DNA from: an uncultured Christensenella sp.
GTDB lineage: Bacteria > Bacillota > Clostridia > Christensenellales > CAG-917
Assembly: GCA_910577815.1 (NCBI GenBank)
Contig: CAJTNO010000001.1
Coordinates: forward strand, 248,001 to 312,000
Direction: 5' to 3'
Length of the DNA stretch: 64,000 bases
Under the pieces are notes generated by a model. The model saw only the letters and a list, made by a program, of their open reading frames with translations, ran no database searches and was not told the DNA's origin. Both the position numbers and the translations under genes were made by a program. This document shows, in pieces, positions 18,012 through 25,958 of the stretch; the stretch's first letter is position 1, and each line of letters starts with the position of its first letter.

Positions 18012-18443
18012 ATGATACACAGATTGTCCGACGTGCAAAGCAATAACATAGGTAAGACCACAAATGTGTGGCAGTTTGTCGTTATTTTAAAGGATGCCGT
18101 AATCGGCGAAAATTGCAATATATGCGCAAATGTATTTATAGAAAACGACGTTGTTATCGGCAATAACGTTACGGTTAAATGCGGAGTGCAGCTGTGGGAC
18201 GGTCTGCGTGTTGAGGACGACGTGTTTATTGGACCTAACGCTACGTTTTGTAACGATAAGTTTCCGCATTCCGGAAATCACGACTTTAAAAGACTCAATA
18301 CGGTTATAAAAAAGGGTGCGTCTATAGGCGCAAATGCAACTATTCTTCCAGGCGTTACTATCGGTGAAAACGTTATGGTCGGAGCAGGCGCCATAGTCAC
18401 CAAGGATGTACCGTCAGGCAGCATAGTCAAAGGAGTGTTTTGA
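18012..18443 (+). CDS. Hexapeptide-repeat sugar N-acyltransferase (FdtC/QdtC type)
   Basis: This 143-residue left-handed beta-helix protein has repeats such as AVIGENCNICANVFIEN, VVIGNNVTVK and GASIGANATILPG. MIHRLSDVQ at 18012 was chosen as the start because related proteins begin there; a longer in-frame start at 17997 would overlap the aminotransferase. No clear ribosome site is seen, so coupling through the TGATAATAATG junction is likely. The internal motif VQLWDGLRVEDDVFIGPN is characteristic of acyltransferases that act on dTDP-3-amino-3,6-dideoxyhexoses. The acyl donor, probably acetyl-CoA, is inferred. Confidence 0.85.
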   Translation: MIHRLSDVQSNNIGKTTNVWQFVVILKDAVIGENCNICANVFIENDVVIGNNVTVKCGVQLWDGLRVEDDVFIGPNATFCNDKFPHSGNHDFKRLNTVIKKGASIGANATILPGVTIGENVMVGAGAIVTKDVPSGSIVKGVF

Positions 18444-20617
18444 CGTTGATAACAGAGAAACATACATTTCCTATTTCAATAATCCTGATTAGCTATAATA
18501 ACTTCAAATATATTTTTGAAGCGCTTGATTCTATATTCAGACAGACATATGGCAATATTCAGCTTATTATAAGCGACGACGCGTCGAAGGATTTTAATTT
18601 AAAAAAACTTAATAAATATCTGGCAGCGCATCGTACGCAAAACATTTCCGATATTATTATAAATGTCAATAAAACCAATATGGGAACAGTGAGGCATCTG
18701 GAGTATGTTCGCTCTAAATGCGTGGGCGAGCTCATTACGGTTATCGCGGCTGACGACGCTTATGCCGATGAATATGCAATTTCGAGATTTGCCGACGAGT
18801 ACATCTCAAATAATAAGCAGGTAGGGGTAATAACCTCGCTTCTTGCTATGTGCGGTAAAAAGCTAAGCGATGTTAAATATGTATTTACTTCCGAAAGCGA
18901 CGTCGATTTGATAAATTCGGGCGATTATAACCTTCTCTTTGAAGAATTGGCGTACAGATGTTTTATTCCGAGTTCCGGCACTGCTATAACTCCGGAAGTT
19001 TATAAGCTAATCGGTAATTTATCGGAGGATTATAAGTTTATTGAAGATTGGAGTGCTCATTTGAGAATTGCCAGAATGCAAATCCCTATCAAATGCTTGC
19101 GATATATTACCGTATTGCATAGGGACGGCGGAGTTTCTCACGGAAATACTCGAGCGAAAAATAGTATATATCTGCAATACTATAGAGATATTTTAACGTT
19201 GTACGAAAAAGAGGTAAAGCCGTACGAGGAGTTGTATTCCAAATCCGCAATGCGTCGTGCGGAAAGATACTATAACGGTCGATGCAACAGATATAAGCTG
19301 GATATCGAAGATGAGATTTTACGATGCGATAATAAAAAGATTGTGTTTTTTTTCAGAAAAGGCGTTGTCGCACAAGGAGATTTCGCTCTTTATTATCGTA
19401 TTGGCGAATATTTGGCTCAAAATACCGATTATGAAGTATACTGTGTAAATAACTCAAATGTCGAAATACAAAAAAAATATTTGGATTCCGGTATGCATTT
19501 TTGCAATTTAAATTCGGAAAATCTCAAGTATTTTGACGGCGCAACTTTTATAACGGCTTATAATCAGTTGTTTTATTTGTTGGAGGAGATTGCTCCGCTT
19601 AATAATGCGAGAGTATTGTTTCTATTTTTGCATCCGCAGATTTTTAAATGGCTTTCTTTACAAGTTTCGCCGTTTTTTAATCATAACAGCGTATTTAAAT
19701 TGATAAGCACACATAATGCTTACGGATTTATGGATAAAGCTAATTTGTTGGCGGTGCAAAGTCACAGCAATGTAAAATTTGAGGAAAGGTATTTTCCGGT
19801 TGCATTGGAAGATATTCCAAAAGAATTTTCGCCATTGCCTGTATTAAACAATGACGAAATAAATATAGCTTGGTTTGGTAGACTGGACGGAGATAAGATT
19901 TATTCGCTTATCAATTTTTTAGATAATTTAATAGGGTTTGAATTTGAAAAACCGATAACCATACATTTAATAGGCGACGGCAATGCAAAGCAAACTATCG
20001 ATATAAATAAATATTCTCCTCAAATGAGATTTGTTTTCAATTCTTATATGTACGGGGAGGCTAAGGACGAATACTTGCGCGACAATGCAGATATCGTAAT
20101 AGCTATGGGAATTTGTGCATTAAATGCCGCTATACTGAGACTACCTATCATTTTACCGATAGTTTCTAATACTAAATTCAAGGCAAATAAATTTATTTTA
20201 TTAGGAGATACTAAGCAATATACTCTTGGCGTAAATGAAGAAGATATTGTAGAGTTAGAGTGTAAAACTTATCCTGCAGATAAAGTAGTGAATTTAATTT
20301 ATCAGGAGAATAATAAACAAAAAATCGGAGAGGACTGTTATAAATATGCTGTGGAAAATTTCAAGTTTGAGAATCTGATTGCAAATTATTTGAACTTGAT
20401 TAAGGGAACTAGTTTAACGGTCGGCGAGTGTAAAAAAAATCGTTCTATAGCGGGACAACTGAGATATTTTCGCATTTATAAAGCTTTCCATAAAAACAAA
20501 ACGTATTCCGATTTTATACTTTTGCAGCAAAAGATAAACTATTTTGCTTCTTTACCTATGAGGTCAAAGGTAAAGAAAGTATTACTATATGTCGGGAGAA
20601 AACTGAAGAGAAAATGA
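18440..20617 (+). CDS. Two-domain glycosyltransferase (GT2 + second GT-like domain)
   Basis: This 725-residue protein starts with TTG at 18440 behind AAAGGAG and overlaps the previous stop. Residues 1-285 are a GT2 domain (ISIILISYNNFKYIFEALDSI split over strand and helix, IISDDAS, AADDAY). Residues 295-660 form a second domain, opening IVFFFRKGVVAQGDFALYY, with a glycogen-synthase-like C-terminal half: NIAWFGRLDGDK, IHLIGDGNAK, and a final region GEDCYKYAVENF. The second domain is related to the whole protein encoded immediately downstream. The gene is clearly more AT-rich than the housekeeping genes around it. Substrates are unknown; two transfers by one protein are plausible. Confidence 0.78.
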   Translation: MTLITEKHTFPISIILISYNNFKYIFEALDSIFRQTYGNIQLIISDDASKDFNLKKLNKYLAAHRTQNISDIIINVNKTNMGTVRHLEYVRSKCVGELITVIAADDAYADEYAISRFADEYISNNKQVGVITSLLAMCGKKLSDVKYVFTSESDVDLINSGDYNLLFEELAYRCFIPSSGTAITPEVYKLIGNLSEDYKFIEDWSAHLRIARMQIPIKCLRYITVLHRDGGVSHGNTRAKNSIYLQYYRDILTLYEKEVKPYEELYSKSAMRRAERYYNGRCNRYKLDIEDEILRCDNKKIVFFFRKGVVAQGDFALYYRIGEYLAQNTDYEVYCVNNSNVEIQKKYLDSGMHFCNLNSENLKYFDGATFITAYNQLFYLLEEIAPLNNARVLFLFLHPQIFKWLSLQVSPFFNHNSVFKLISTHNAYGFMDKANLLAVQSHSNVKFEERYFPVALEDIPKEFSPLPVLNNDEINIAWFGRLDGDKIYSLINFLDNLIGFEFEKPITIHLIGDGNAKQTIDINKYSPQMRFVFNSYMYGEAKDEYLRDNADIVIAMGICALNAAILRLPIILPIVSNTKFKANKFILLGDTKQYTLGVNEEDIVELECKTYPADKVVNLIYQENNKQKIGEDCYKYAVENFKFENLIANYLNLIKGTSLTVGECKKNRSIAGQLRYFRIYKAFHKNKTYSDFILLQQKINYFASLPMRSKVKKVLLYVGRKLKRK

Positions 20618-21834
20618 ATAAGATAGTATTTTTTTTAGAAACTAAAATACCCATTGGAGATAATCAGTTTATATTCTTGGATTTGGCTGCTTATTTGGCT
20701 GAAAATACAGACATTGAGATTTATTATATAAATAATTACTTTAAGGAAGACGCAAACCGAAATTTATCAAATAAGCTTCATTTTTGCACGCCCGAAGAGT
20801 TTGATTTTGAAGCTGCGGGAGACGCGGTATATTTTACACCTGTTAATTATTTAATGCATTTAATAGTTAGGATTAGAAACTGTCCTTATGCTAAGGTTTG
20901 TTTATACCAATATTCTAATCAAGCGCTCGAGTGGCTGTCGAGAAATATGGATTACGTCTGTTCGCAAAAGGCAATAGACGATTTTATCAATGAATACGAT
21001 GCAAGAGCTTATTTCAATTTAAGTTGCGTCGGTCGGCAGGTTTCGTTTAAAAATAATAATGAAATCGTGTTTTTACCCAATGTCTTGGGCGAAAAATGCA
21101 GTTATAGTTTTGAATTCAGAGGATTGATTGACAGGGATAGGATTAATATCGGTTTGCTTGGACCTTTGAATTCGGAAACAGTTTATACGTTATATAATTT
21201 ATTTGCGAATTTTCAAATTTCTCAAAACAATAAGAAAACAGATATTCATATTATTGGTAAATCCAAGATTTTTTTGAACGATGTATTTAAGAAAAGCTCT
21301 TCTAATCGCACAAGAATAATTTTTACAGGAGAACTTAATAAAGAAAATCGCAAAAATTATATTAATAAAAACGTAGATATGGTTTTAGCCAATAGCAGTT
21401 ATGCGATTGAAGCCGCAACCTGCGCCGTGCCTGTTATTTTGCCTGTTAGCCAAAATAAGCCGTATATCGGTAATAATTATGTTTATTTGTTTGACGCCAA
21501 AGGGTACAAATATAACTTGGATTACTCGAGTCTTATTGCACTGGGAAGTATAAGCCATCCGCTTTCTGAAATTTTAGATGACATTTATATTTACGATAAA
21601 AAAGAAAAACTCGCAAGGGATTGTTATAAGTATTGTGCCGAAAACAATGCTTTAGAGGTAGTTTCAAGTAAATTCTTGGATTTTATAGAAAGTTCAAAGC
21701 TTTATTTAAAGGACTGCTTGTGCGAAAATTGGTTGGCGGAATGTCTAAAGCGTTATGATAATTTTGTATTAAATCATAATATCAGCGGATACGCTGCATT
21801 TTTAGACGCAAAAGAAGCCATAAAACGTATATAA
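20614..21834 (+). CDS. Glycosyltransferase-like protein, paralogue of the upstream C-terminal domain
   Basis: This 406-residue protein overlaps the upstream gene by 4 bp (ATGA). It aligns by eye along its length with residues 295-700 of the preceding protein: IVFFLETK/IVFFFRKG, AAYLAEN/GEYLAQN, LHFC, NIGLLGPLNSETVY/NIAWFGRLDGDKIY, IHIIGKSK/IHLIGDGN, AVPVILPV/RLPIILPI, RDCYKYCAEN/EDCYKYAVEN. It therefore likely arose by duplication of that domain. It has no clear signal or membrane segment. A GT-B-type transferase is the best guess; the catalytic residues are not obvious and an inactive partner role cannot be excluded. It is AT-rich. Confidence 0.65.
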   Translation: MNKIVFFLETKIPIGDNQFIFLDLAAYLAENTDIEIYYINNYFKEDANRNLSNKLHFCTPEEFDFEAAGDAVYFTPVNYLMHLIVRIRNCPYAKVCLYQYSNQALEWLSRNMDYVCSQKAIDDFINEYDARAYFNLSCVGRQVSFKNNNEIVFLPNVLGEKCSYSFEFRGLIDRDRINIGLLGPLNSETVYTLYNLFANFQISQNNKKTDIHIIGKSKIFLNDVFKKSSSNRTRIIFTGELNKENRKNYINKNVDMVLANSSYAIEAATCAVPVILPVSQNKPYIGNNYVYLFDAKGYKYNLDYSSLIALGSISHPLSEILDDIYIYDKKEKLARDCYKYCAENNALEVVSSKFLDFIESSKLYLKDCLCENWLAECLKRYDNFVLNHNISGYAAFLDAKEAIKRI

Positions 21835-21853
21835 ACAGGAGGTCGGATGTTAA

Positions 21854-23110
21854 ATGATAGAGCTTCTGAAAAAAATATTTAAAGGGAATTCTAAGTTTTT
21901 TAAAAATCAGAGACGTTATCGCAGTGCAATTAGAACATTGCGAAAACAACATTTAAATAGCAACAAAATAAAGGTAGCTTTTTTGGTTGTCTTTGATAGC
22001 GTGTTTCCGGCAAAGCCTATTTTTGAAAAAATGTTAGACGATGCTGTTTTTGAACCTGTTATAATTGTTGTTCCAAATGTGTCAAAAACAATGAAATATC
22101 AAATAGACACGCTTGAAGAAACTTTTACCGGATTATCATCGTTATATCCGGGTAAAGTTATTAAGGCATACGATTATGACACCGATACTTATTTGGATTT
22201 AAAGGATGAGTATCAAATTATGTTTTTTGCTAATCCTTATGCTTCTTTAGTCCATAAATTGCATCACGTAGAGTATTTTCTTGATAAGAATGTTTTGCCT
22301 ATCTATGTCAGTTACGGCTTTGCTGCTTTAAAATTTTGGGATGAGGTCATCGCCACAGATTTTTATAATTATATGTGGATGTGTACTTTGGAAACAAAAT
22401 CCAATTTAAAGCATTTAAAGTCGGTTGAGAGATTAAAAGGAAAAAACGGACTGGTTACCGGTTATATTAAGGTGGATAAATTAGCTTTAATGCAACCAAA
22501 CCATAGTGAACGGAAACGTATTTTGATTTGTCCTCATCATACCGTTTGGGGCTGGAAAAACCTGAATATAGGTAATTTTTTGAAATACTCGGAACTGTTT
22601 GTGAGATTGCCCGGACTGTTCCCGGAGATTGATTTTATATTCAGACCGCATCCGCTTTTAATTGCAAATTTGAAGGACCATAAGGTTTGGACAGAGGAAC
22701 AGATTAACCAATATTTTGATAGATTATTGTCAAATGAGAATATGACTTACGATACTTCGGGCGATTATTTTCAGCAATTTGTAGATAGCGACGCTATGAT
22801 ACACGATTGCGGTTCTTTTATAGGAGAATATCTGTATACGGAAAAACCTTGCTGTTATATGATGAAATCCAAAGAAGAAACGTACAAAGGATTGGTTCCT
22901 TTGGGGCAGCAATGTATGAATCAGTATTATCACGCTTTTGAAGAAAAGGATATTATTGATTTTATACAGAACGTGGTTATAGACGGTAATGATACATTAA
23001 AATCTCAACGAGTGGATTTTGTGAGAAATGAGTTGAAGGTCAATTATCCTAATGCTTCGGATGTTGTGATAAATAAAATAAAGGAAGTTCTTAAAATTAA
23101 AAACAATTAG
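21854..23110 (+). CDS. CDP-polyol (glycerol/ribitol) phosphotransferase family protein
   Basis: This 418-residue protein is related to TagF/TarL-type enzymes. Visible family marks are FRPHPLL near residue 261 (the His-Pro-His-type phosphate-binding region) and MIHDCGSFIGEYLYTEKPCCYM near 315-336 as two adjoining short motifs, equivalent to the ITDYSS...DKP region that binds the CDP-polyol. With CDP-ribitol synthesis in the same cluster, ribitol-phosphate is the likely unit. The ATG at 21854 is 11 bases past AGGAGG; a nearer ATG at 21847 opens only an 11-codon frame. It ends the plus-strand operon. Confidence 0.78.
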   Translation: MIELLKKIFKGNSKFFKNQRRYRSAIRTLRKQHLNSNKIKVAFLVVFDSVFPAKPIFEKMLDDAVFEPVIIVVPNVSKTMKYQIDTLEETFTGLSSLYPGKVIKAYDYDTDTYLDLKDEYQIMFFANPYASLVHKLHHVEYFLDKNVLPIYVSYGFAALKFWDEVIATDFYNYMWMCTLETKSNLKHLKSVERLKGKNGLVTGYIKVDKLALMQPNHSERKRILICPHHTVWGWKNLNIGNFLKYSELFVRLPGLFPEIDFIFRPHPLLIANLKDHKVWTEEQINQYFDRLLSNENMTYDTSGDYFQQFVDSDAMIHDCGSFIGEYLYTEKPCCYMMKSKEETYKGLVPLGQQCMNQYYHAFEEKDIIDFIQNVVIDGNDTLKSQRVDFVRNELKVNYPNASDVVINKIKEVLKIKNN

Positions 23111-23178
23111 AAGTTAGAATAGCAAACTTTATTCAATTATGAAATATATCGCGATAGCTTAACTTAAACAAATAAAAG

Positions 23179-23204
23179 TACGCTAATGAAGGCGTATTTT
23201 TTTT
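23179..23204 (+). terminator. Weak terminator after the glycan operon
   Basis: A 5-bp stem TACGC / GCGTA with an 8-base loop, followed by eight T residues. Confidence 0.45.
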
Positions 23205-23237
23205 ATGTAATATGATGTGTGGGTTTTGTTGGTTTAA

Positions 23238-23444
23238 TTATTCTGATTTGAACAGCTCAATAGGTTCTATATTTAACACTTCGCAAATTTTTAATATTGA
23301 TTTCAAGCTTACGTTGATTTTGCCGCTTTCAACCTTATGAATATAGCTTGCGTCTTTGCCGATACGCAAGCTTAACTCATAAGCCGATAAATTCGACTTA
23401 ATTCTTATTCTGGCTAAATTAACTCCAAAATCGTTAAACTCCAT
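23238..23444 (-). CDS. Xre-family helix-turn-helix regulator
   Basis: This 68-residue protein is almost entirely one HTH_3/Cro-CI domain. RIRIKSNLSAYELSLRIG is helix 1-2, DASYIHKVESGKINVS covers the recognition helix and turn, and LKSILKICEVLNIEPIELF is the closing helices. It lacks any partner domain. It sits between the glycan cluster and the ssrA repeat array, divergent from a strong plus-strand promoter at 23484. It may control that promoter and its own; imperfect dyad sequence (TTGA-ATTATAAT-CAA) overlaps the -10 there. Confidence 0.8.
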   Translation of the reverse strand: MEFNDFGVNLARIRIKSNLSAYELSLRIGKDASYIHKVESGKINVSLKSILKICEVLNIEPIELFKSE

Positions 23445-23483
23445 AATTTTAGTCTAATAAAATAATTACTTTAACTAATTGAT

Positions 23484-23511
23484 TGACACGCAATATAATT
23501 GAATTATAATC
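23484..23511 (+). promoter_or_regulatory. Strong promoter reading into the ssrA-distal repeat array
   Basis: TTGACA, 16-bp spacer, TATAAT, predicting a start near 23518. No protein gene follows on this strand; the next 470 bp are the three structured repeats and the back of ssrA. Confidence 0.55.
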
Positions 23512-23560
23512 AATTATTAAAAATGAGAATTACAAAATAGAATATCGGTTTTTAATAAAA

Positions 23561-23985
23561 AACCACCTTACGGTGGTTTGGTGGAAGTGCGGGGGAGTTG
23601 CCTTACAGCGATTGTTGGCTTGCCCAATCGCGTGCAGCCGAAGGGGTTTGGTGTGTTTACACACCGCGCAATGAAATTGCGATAACTCCCAAGCTGAAAA
23701 AAACCGCCTTACGGTGGTTTGGTGGAAGTGCGGGGAAGTTGCCTTACAGCGATTGCTGGCTTGCCCAATCGCGTGCAGCCGAAGGGGTTTGGTGCGTTTG
23801 CGCACCGCGCAATGAAATTGCGATAACTCCCAAGCTGAGAAAAAACCGCCTTACGGTGGTTTGGTGGAAGTGCGGGGAAGTTGCCTTACAGCGATTGTTG
23901 GCTTGCCCAATCGCGTGCAGCCGAAGGGGTTTGGTGTGTTTACACACCGCGCAATGAAATTGCGATAACTCCCAAGCTGAAAAAA
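23561..23985. repeat. Three tandem 141/142-bp structured repeats behind ssrA
   Basis: The units begin at 23561, 23702 and 23844 and are nearly identical. Each opens with about 40 bp that copy the ssrA 3' end and terminator (compare 23986-24024): a hairpin AACCACC/GGTGGTT type, then the complement of the CCA end and acceptor arm. The rest of each unit carries three more hairpins: GCGATTG/CAATCGC, GGTGTGT/ACACACC and CGCAAT-GAA-ATTGCG. Short reading frames cross the array but have no ribosome site. This accounts for the gene-free stretch between 23445 and ssrA. Confidence 0.9.
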
Positions 23986-24003
23986 AACCACCTTGCGGTG
24001 GTT
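23980..24003 (-). terminator. ssrA terminator
   Basis: On the minus strand the stem AACCACC / GGTGGTT with loop GCAA is followed by a run of T. It begins directly after the encoded CCA end of ssrA. Confidence 0.85.
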
Positions 24004-24370
24004 TGGTGGAAGTGCGGGGAGTTGAACCCCGGTCCACCCGTTCTTAATCGGCACTTTCTACACGTTTAGCGGGTGATTGGATTTTTCGCGCTTCGGTTCA
24101 CCGGCAAACCTCAGGTTGATGAGCTCTTTTTGACAACGACCCTATCGAGCCTTCAGGTCGCGTTGTCCGTTTTTCTGACGCCTACACCGAGGGAACGGAA
24201 AACCTCGGTTCGACGCGCCGCTACTTAAGCAGCGAATGCGAGCGACATATTGCTATTGACGCTCTTTTGAGTTTTGTTTGCGTTTAATTTTAACGTTCCG
24301 TTTGTAACGTAGCCGAGCCTACGACGTGCTTATACCGCCTCCGACCGAGCGTCGAATCCAGTACACCCCC
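24004..24370 (-). ncRNA. ssrA: tmRNA
   Basis: This 367-nt one-piece tmRNA rescues stalled ribosomes. The 5' end GGGGGTG pairs with CACTTCC near the 3' end to form the acceptor stem, followed by A and an encoded CCA. The T-arm reads GGGGTTCAACTCCCC. The start region GGATTCGAC is the conserved tmRNA sequence. The tag frame opens with GCA at 24281 and ends with TAA at 24225; it encodes ANKTQKSVNSNMSLAFAA, 18 residues, with a protease-recognised hydrophobic end. The 5' and 3' ends were set by the acceptor pairing. The 3' 40 bp are repeated three times downstream, which is unusual. Confidence 0.97.
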
Positions 24371-24401
24371 GAATAATTTTTTAAACGCGGGTTGTTATTT
24401 G

Positions 24402-24429
24402 AGTATACCATATTATATACAAAAATCAA
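24402..24429 (-). promoter_or_regulatory. ssrA promoter
   Basis: On the minus strand: TTGATT, 16-bp spacer, TATACT. Transcription would start about 25 nt before the mature 5' end, consistent with RNase P trimming. Confidence 0.6.
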
Positions 24430-24568
24430 GGATATTAAGACTTTTGGCAGTATTTTCTATTTTACCGTTTGCAATATTCGCTGCTATATCCGACGGATAA
24501 TCGGAGTTCTGTGCCGCAACGGCGTATAATTCGGCGACGTTTGAACACGCTAATACAAGAGGTGAACG

Positions 24569-25018
24569 ATGAAACGCAGAAATTTATATTTTACGGCATT
24601 TGCGGTGATTGCCATTGCGCTTAGCGTTTTTGCCGTATTCGATTTTAACGACGCGGAGCGCAGGCTGTGCGACGCGGGTGTTTACGATATGCTTTCTCCC
24701 GAGCTTGTGGAAATATATGAGCGCGAGATTGCAGGTCAGAGCATTGTGTCGTCAAAGACGCAGGCGCAGCTTGACAGAGCGGCGGGCAGGCTCGGCATCG
24801 ATATCAATAAGCTTAAGGCGATAATGCTGCTGCAGGACCTTGCGGGCAGAGTCAACAGAGATATAAGCCTTGACGAGCTTGCGGCTATGAGCGATATGAA
24901 GCTGCTCGGGTTTTTTAAACAGTGCGGCGACGAATATCTCGCTACGCTCACGGAGGAGCGCAGGAGCGAGCTTAAAAAAATGCTTACCGACTGTATCAAA
25001 TTTCCCGTCAGGTTTTAA
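24569..25018 (+). CDS. Hypothetical protein with N-terminal membrane anchor
   Basis: This 149-residue protein has a hydrophobic segment at residues 6-26 (LYFTAFAVIAIALSVFAVF) and then a helical, charged domain predicted to lie outside the membrane. No family was recognised. The start has AGAGGTGA eight bases upstream. It is a single gene between ssrA (divergent) and the transketolase pair, and the latter has its own promoter, so it is probably transcribed alone. Confidence 0.65.
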   Translation: MKRRNLYFTAFAVIAIALSVFAVFDFNDAERRLCDAGVYDMLSPELVEIYEREIAGQSIVSSKTQAQLDRAAGRLGIDINKLKAIMLLQDLAGRVNRDISLDELAAMSDMKLLGFFKQCGDEYLATLTEERRSELKKMLTDCIKFPVRF

Positions 25019-25085
25019 AATTCAAGCCGCTGACGATAATTGCCGAATTTAAAGCAAAAAAGGTTTAATCGGTTTGCGTATTCGC

Positions 25086-25114
25086 TTGAAATATGCCTTT
25101 CGTAATGCTATACT
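25086..25114 (+). promoter_or_regulatory. Promoter of the transketolase operon
   Basis: TTGAAA, 17-bp spacer, TATACT with a TGC just before it (extended -10). It lies 23 bp before the ATG at 25137, inside a region an earlier in-frame start would have claimed as coding. Confidence 0.7.
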
Positions 25115-25136
25115 GTTATCGTTGCAGGAGGGGCAT

Positions 25137-25958
25137 ATGGAGAGTTCCACATTAACAGCATTGACTGTCAAGGCAAGACAGCTGCGCGACGACGCCATTC
25201 AGACGATAGGTACGTTTGGAGTAGGGCACATCGGAGGCACTCTGTCGGTAATGGACGCTTTGACAGTTATTTATTATTCCAAAGCAAAAAATCTTAATCC
25301 CGATAATCCGAACGAGCCGAACAGGGACAGAATAATAATGTCCAAGGGGCACGCAGGTCCCGCGATGTACGTCGTGCTTGCCGACCTCGGTTATTTCCCC
25401 AAGGATTGGCTTTCCACCTTGAATAAGAACGGAACTAATCTCCCTTCGCACTGCGACAGACTGAAAACTCCCGGCATCGATATGACCGCAGGCTCCCTCG
25501 GACAGGGACTGTCCGTGGCGGTCGGGATGGCGCAGGCCGCCAAGCTTGACGGCAATCCCGCGACCGTGTACTGCATTATAGGCGACGGAGAGGCGCAGGA
25601 GGGACAGATTTGGGAGGCGAGTATGTACGCAGGCTCCCATAAGCTGGATAATCTTATAGTTATGCTTGACTATAACAAGATGCAGCTTGACGGCAGGGTG
25701 AGCGATATTAACGATTTGGCTCCCGCCGCGGATAAGTGGGCTTCGTTCGGCTTCTACGTTCAGGACATCGACGGTCACGATTTAGAGGCTATCTCCGACG
25801 CGATTGATAACGCAAAGCGTTCCGGCAGAGCTAATATGATTATTCTCAATACCGTGAAGGGCAAGGGCGCGTCGTTTGCCGAGTGCGCGGCTAACTGCCA
25901 CAGTATGTCTATATCAGAGGAGATGTGGAGAAAGGAAACGGGGAGGTACGACGGATGA
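25137..25958 (+). CDS. Transketolase, N-terminal subunit
   Basis: This 273-residue subunit has the thiamine-diphosphate-binding half: GHIGGTLSVMDAL, KGHAGPAMY, AGSLGQGLSVAVGMA, and the GDGEAQEGQIWEA Mg/ThDP motif near residues 146-158. The start at 25137 (AGGAGGGGC upstream) was preferred over an in-frame ATG 21 codons earlier because the promoter lies between them. It works with the next gene product as a split transketolase of the pentose phosphate pathway, which also supplies ribulose-5-phosphate for CDP-ribitol. Stop and next start overlap as ATGA. Confidence 0.93.
   Translation: MESSTLTALTVKARQLRDDAIQTIGTFGVGHIGGTLSVMDALTVIYYSKAKNLNPDNPNEPNRDRIIMSKGHAGPAMYVVLADLGYFPKDWLSTLNKNGTNLPSHCDRLKTPGIDMTAGSLGQGLSVAVGMAQAAKLDGNPATVYCIIGDGEAQEGQIWEASMYAGSHKLDNLIVMLDYNKMQLDGRVSDINDLAPAADKWASFGFYVQDIDGHDLEAISDAIDNAKRSGRANMIILNTVKGKGASFAECAANCHSMSISEEMWRKETGRYDG

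Noticed and set aside
23598..23957. Short frames on both strands across the ssrA-distal repeats
   Set aside because: No ribosome site, repeats of the same peptide, and substitutions that preserve hairpins and not protein sequence.
23561..24003. CRISPR array
   Set aside because: The period is 141/142 bp with the entire unit conserved; there are no short repeats with unique spacers and no cas genes.
24004..24080. A tRNA gene at the ssrA 3' end
   Set aside because: The T-arm and acceptor belong to the tRNA-like half of tmRNA; there is no anticodon arm, and the tag frame and 5' half are present upstream.
25074..25136. N-terminal extension of the transketolase subunit
   Set aside because: The segment contains a near-consensus promoter, and the ribosome site lies before the later ATG.
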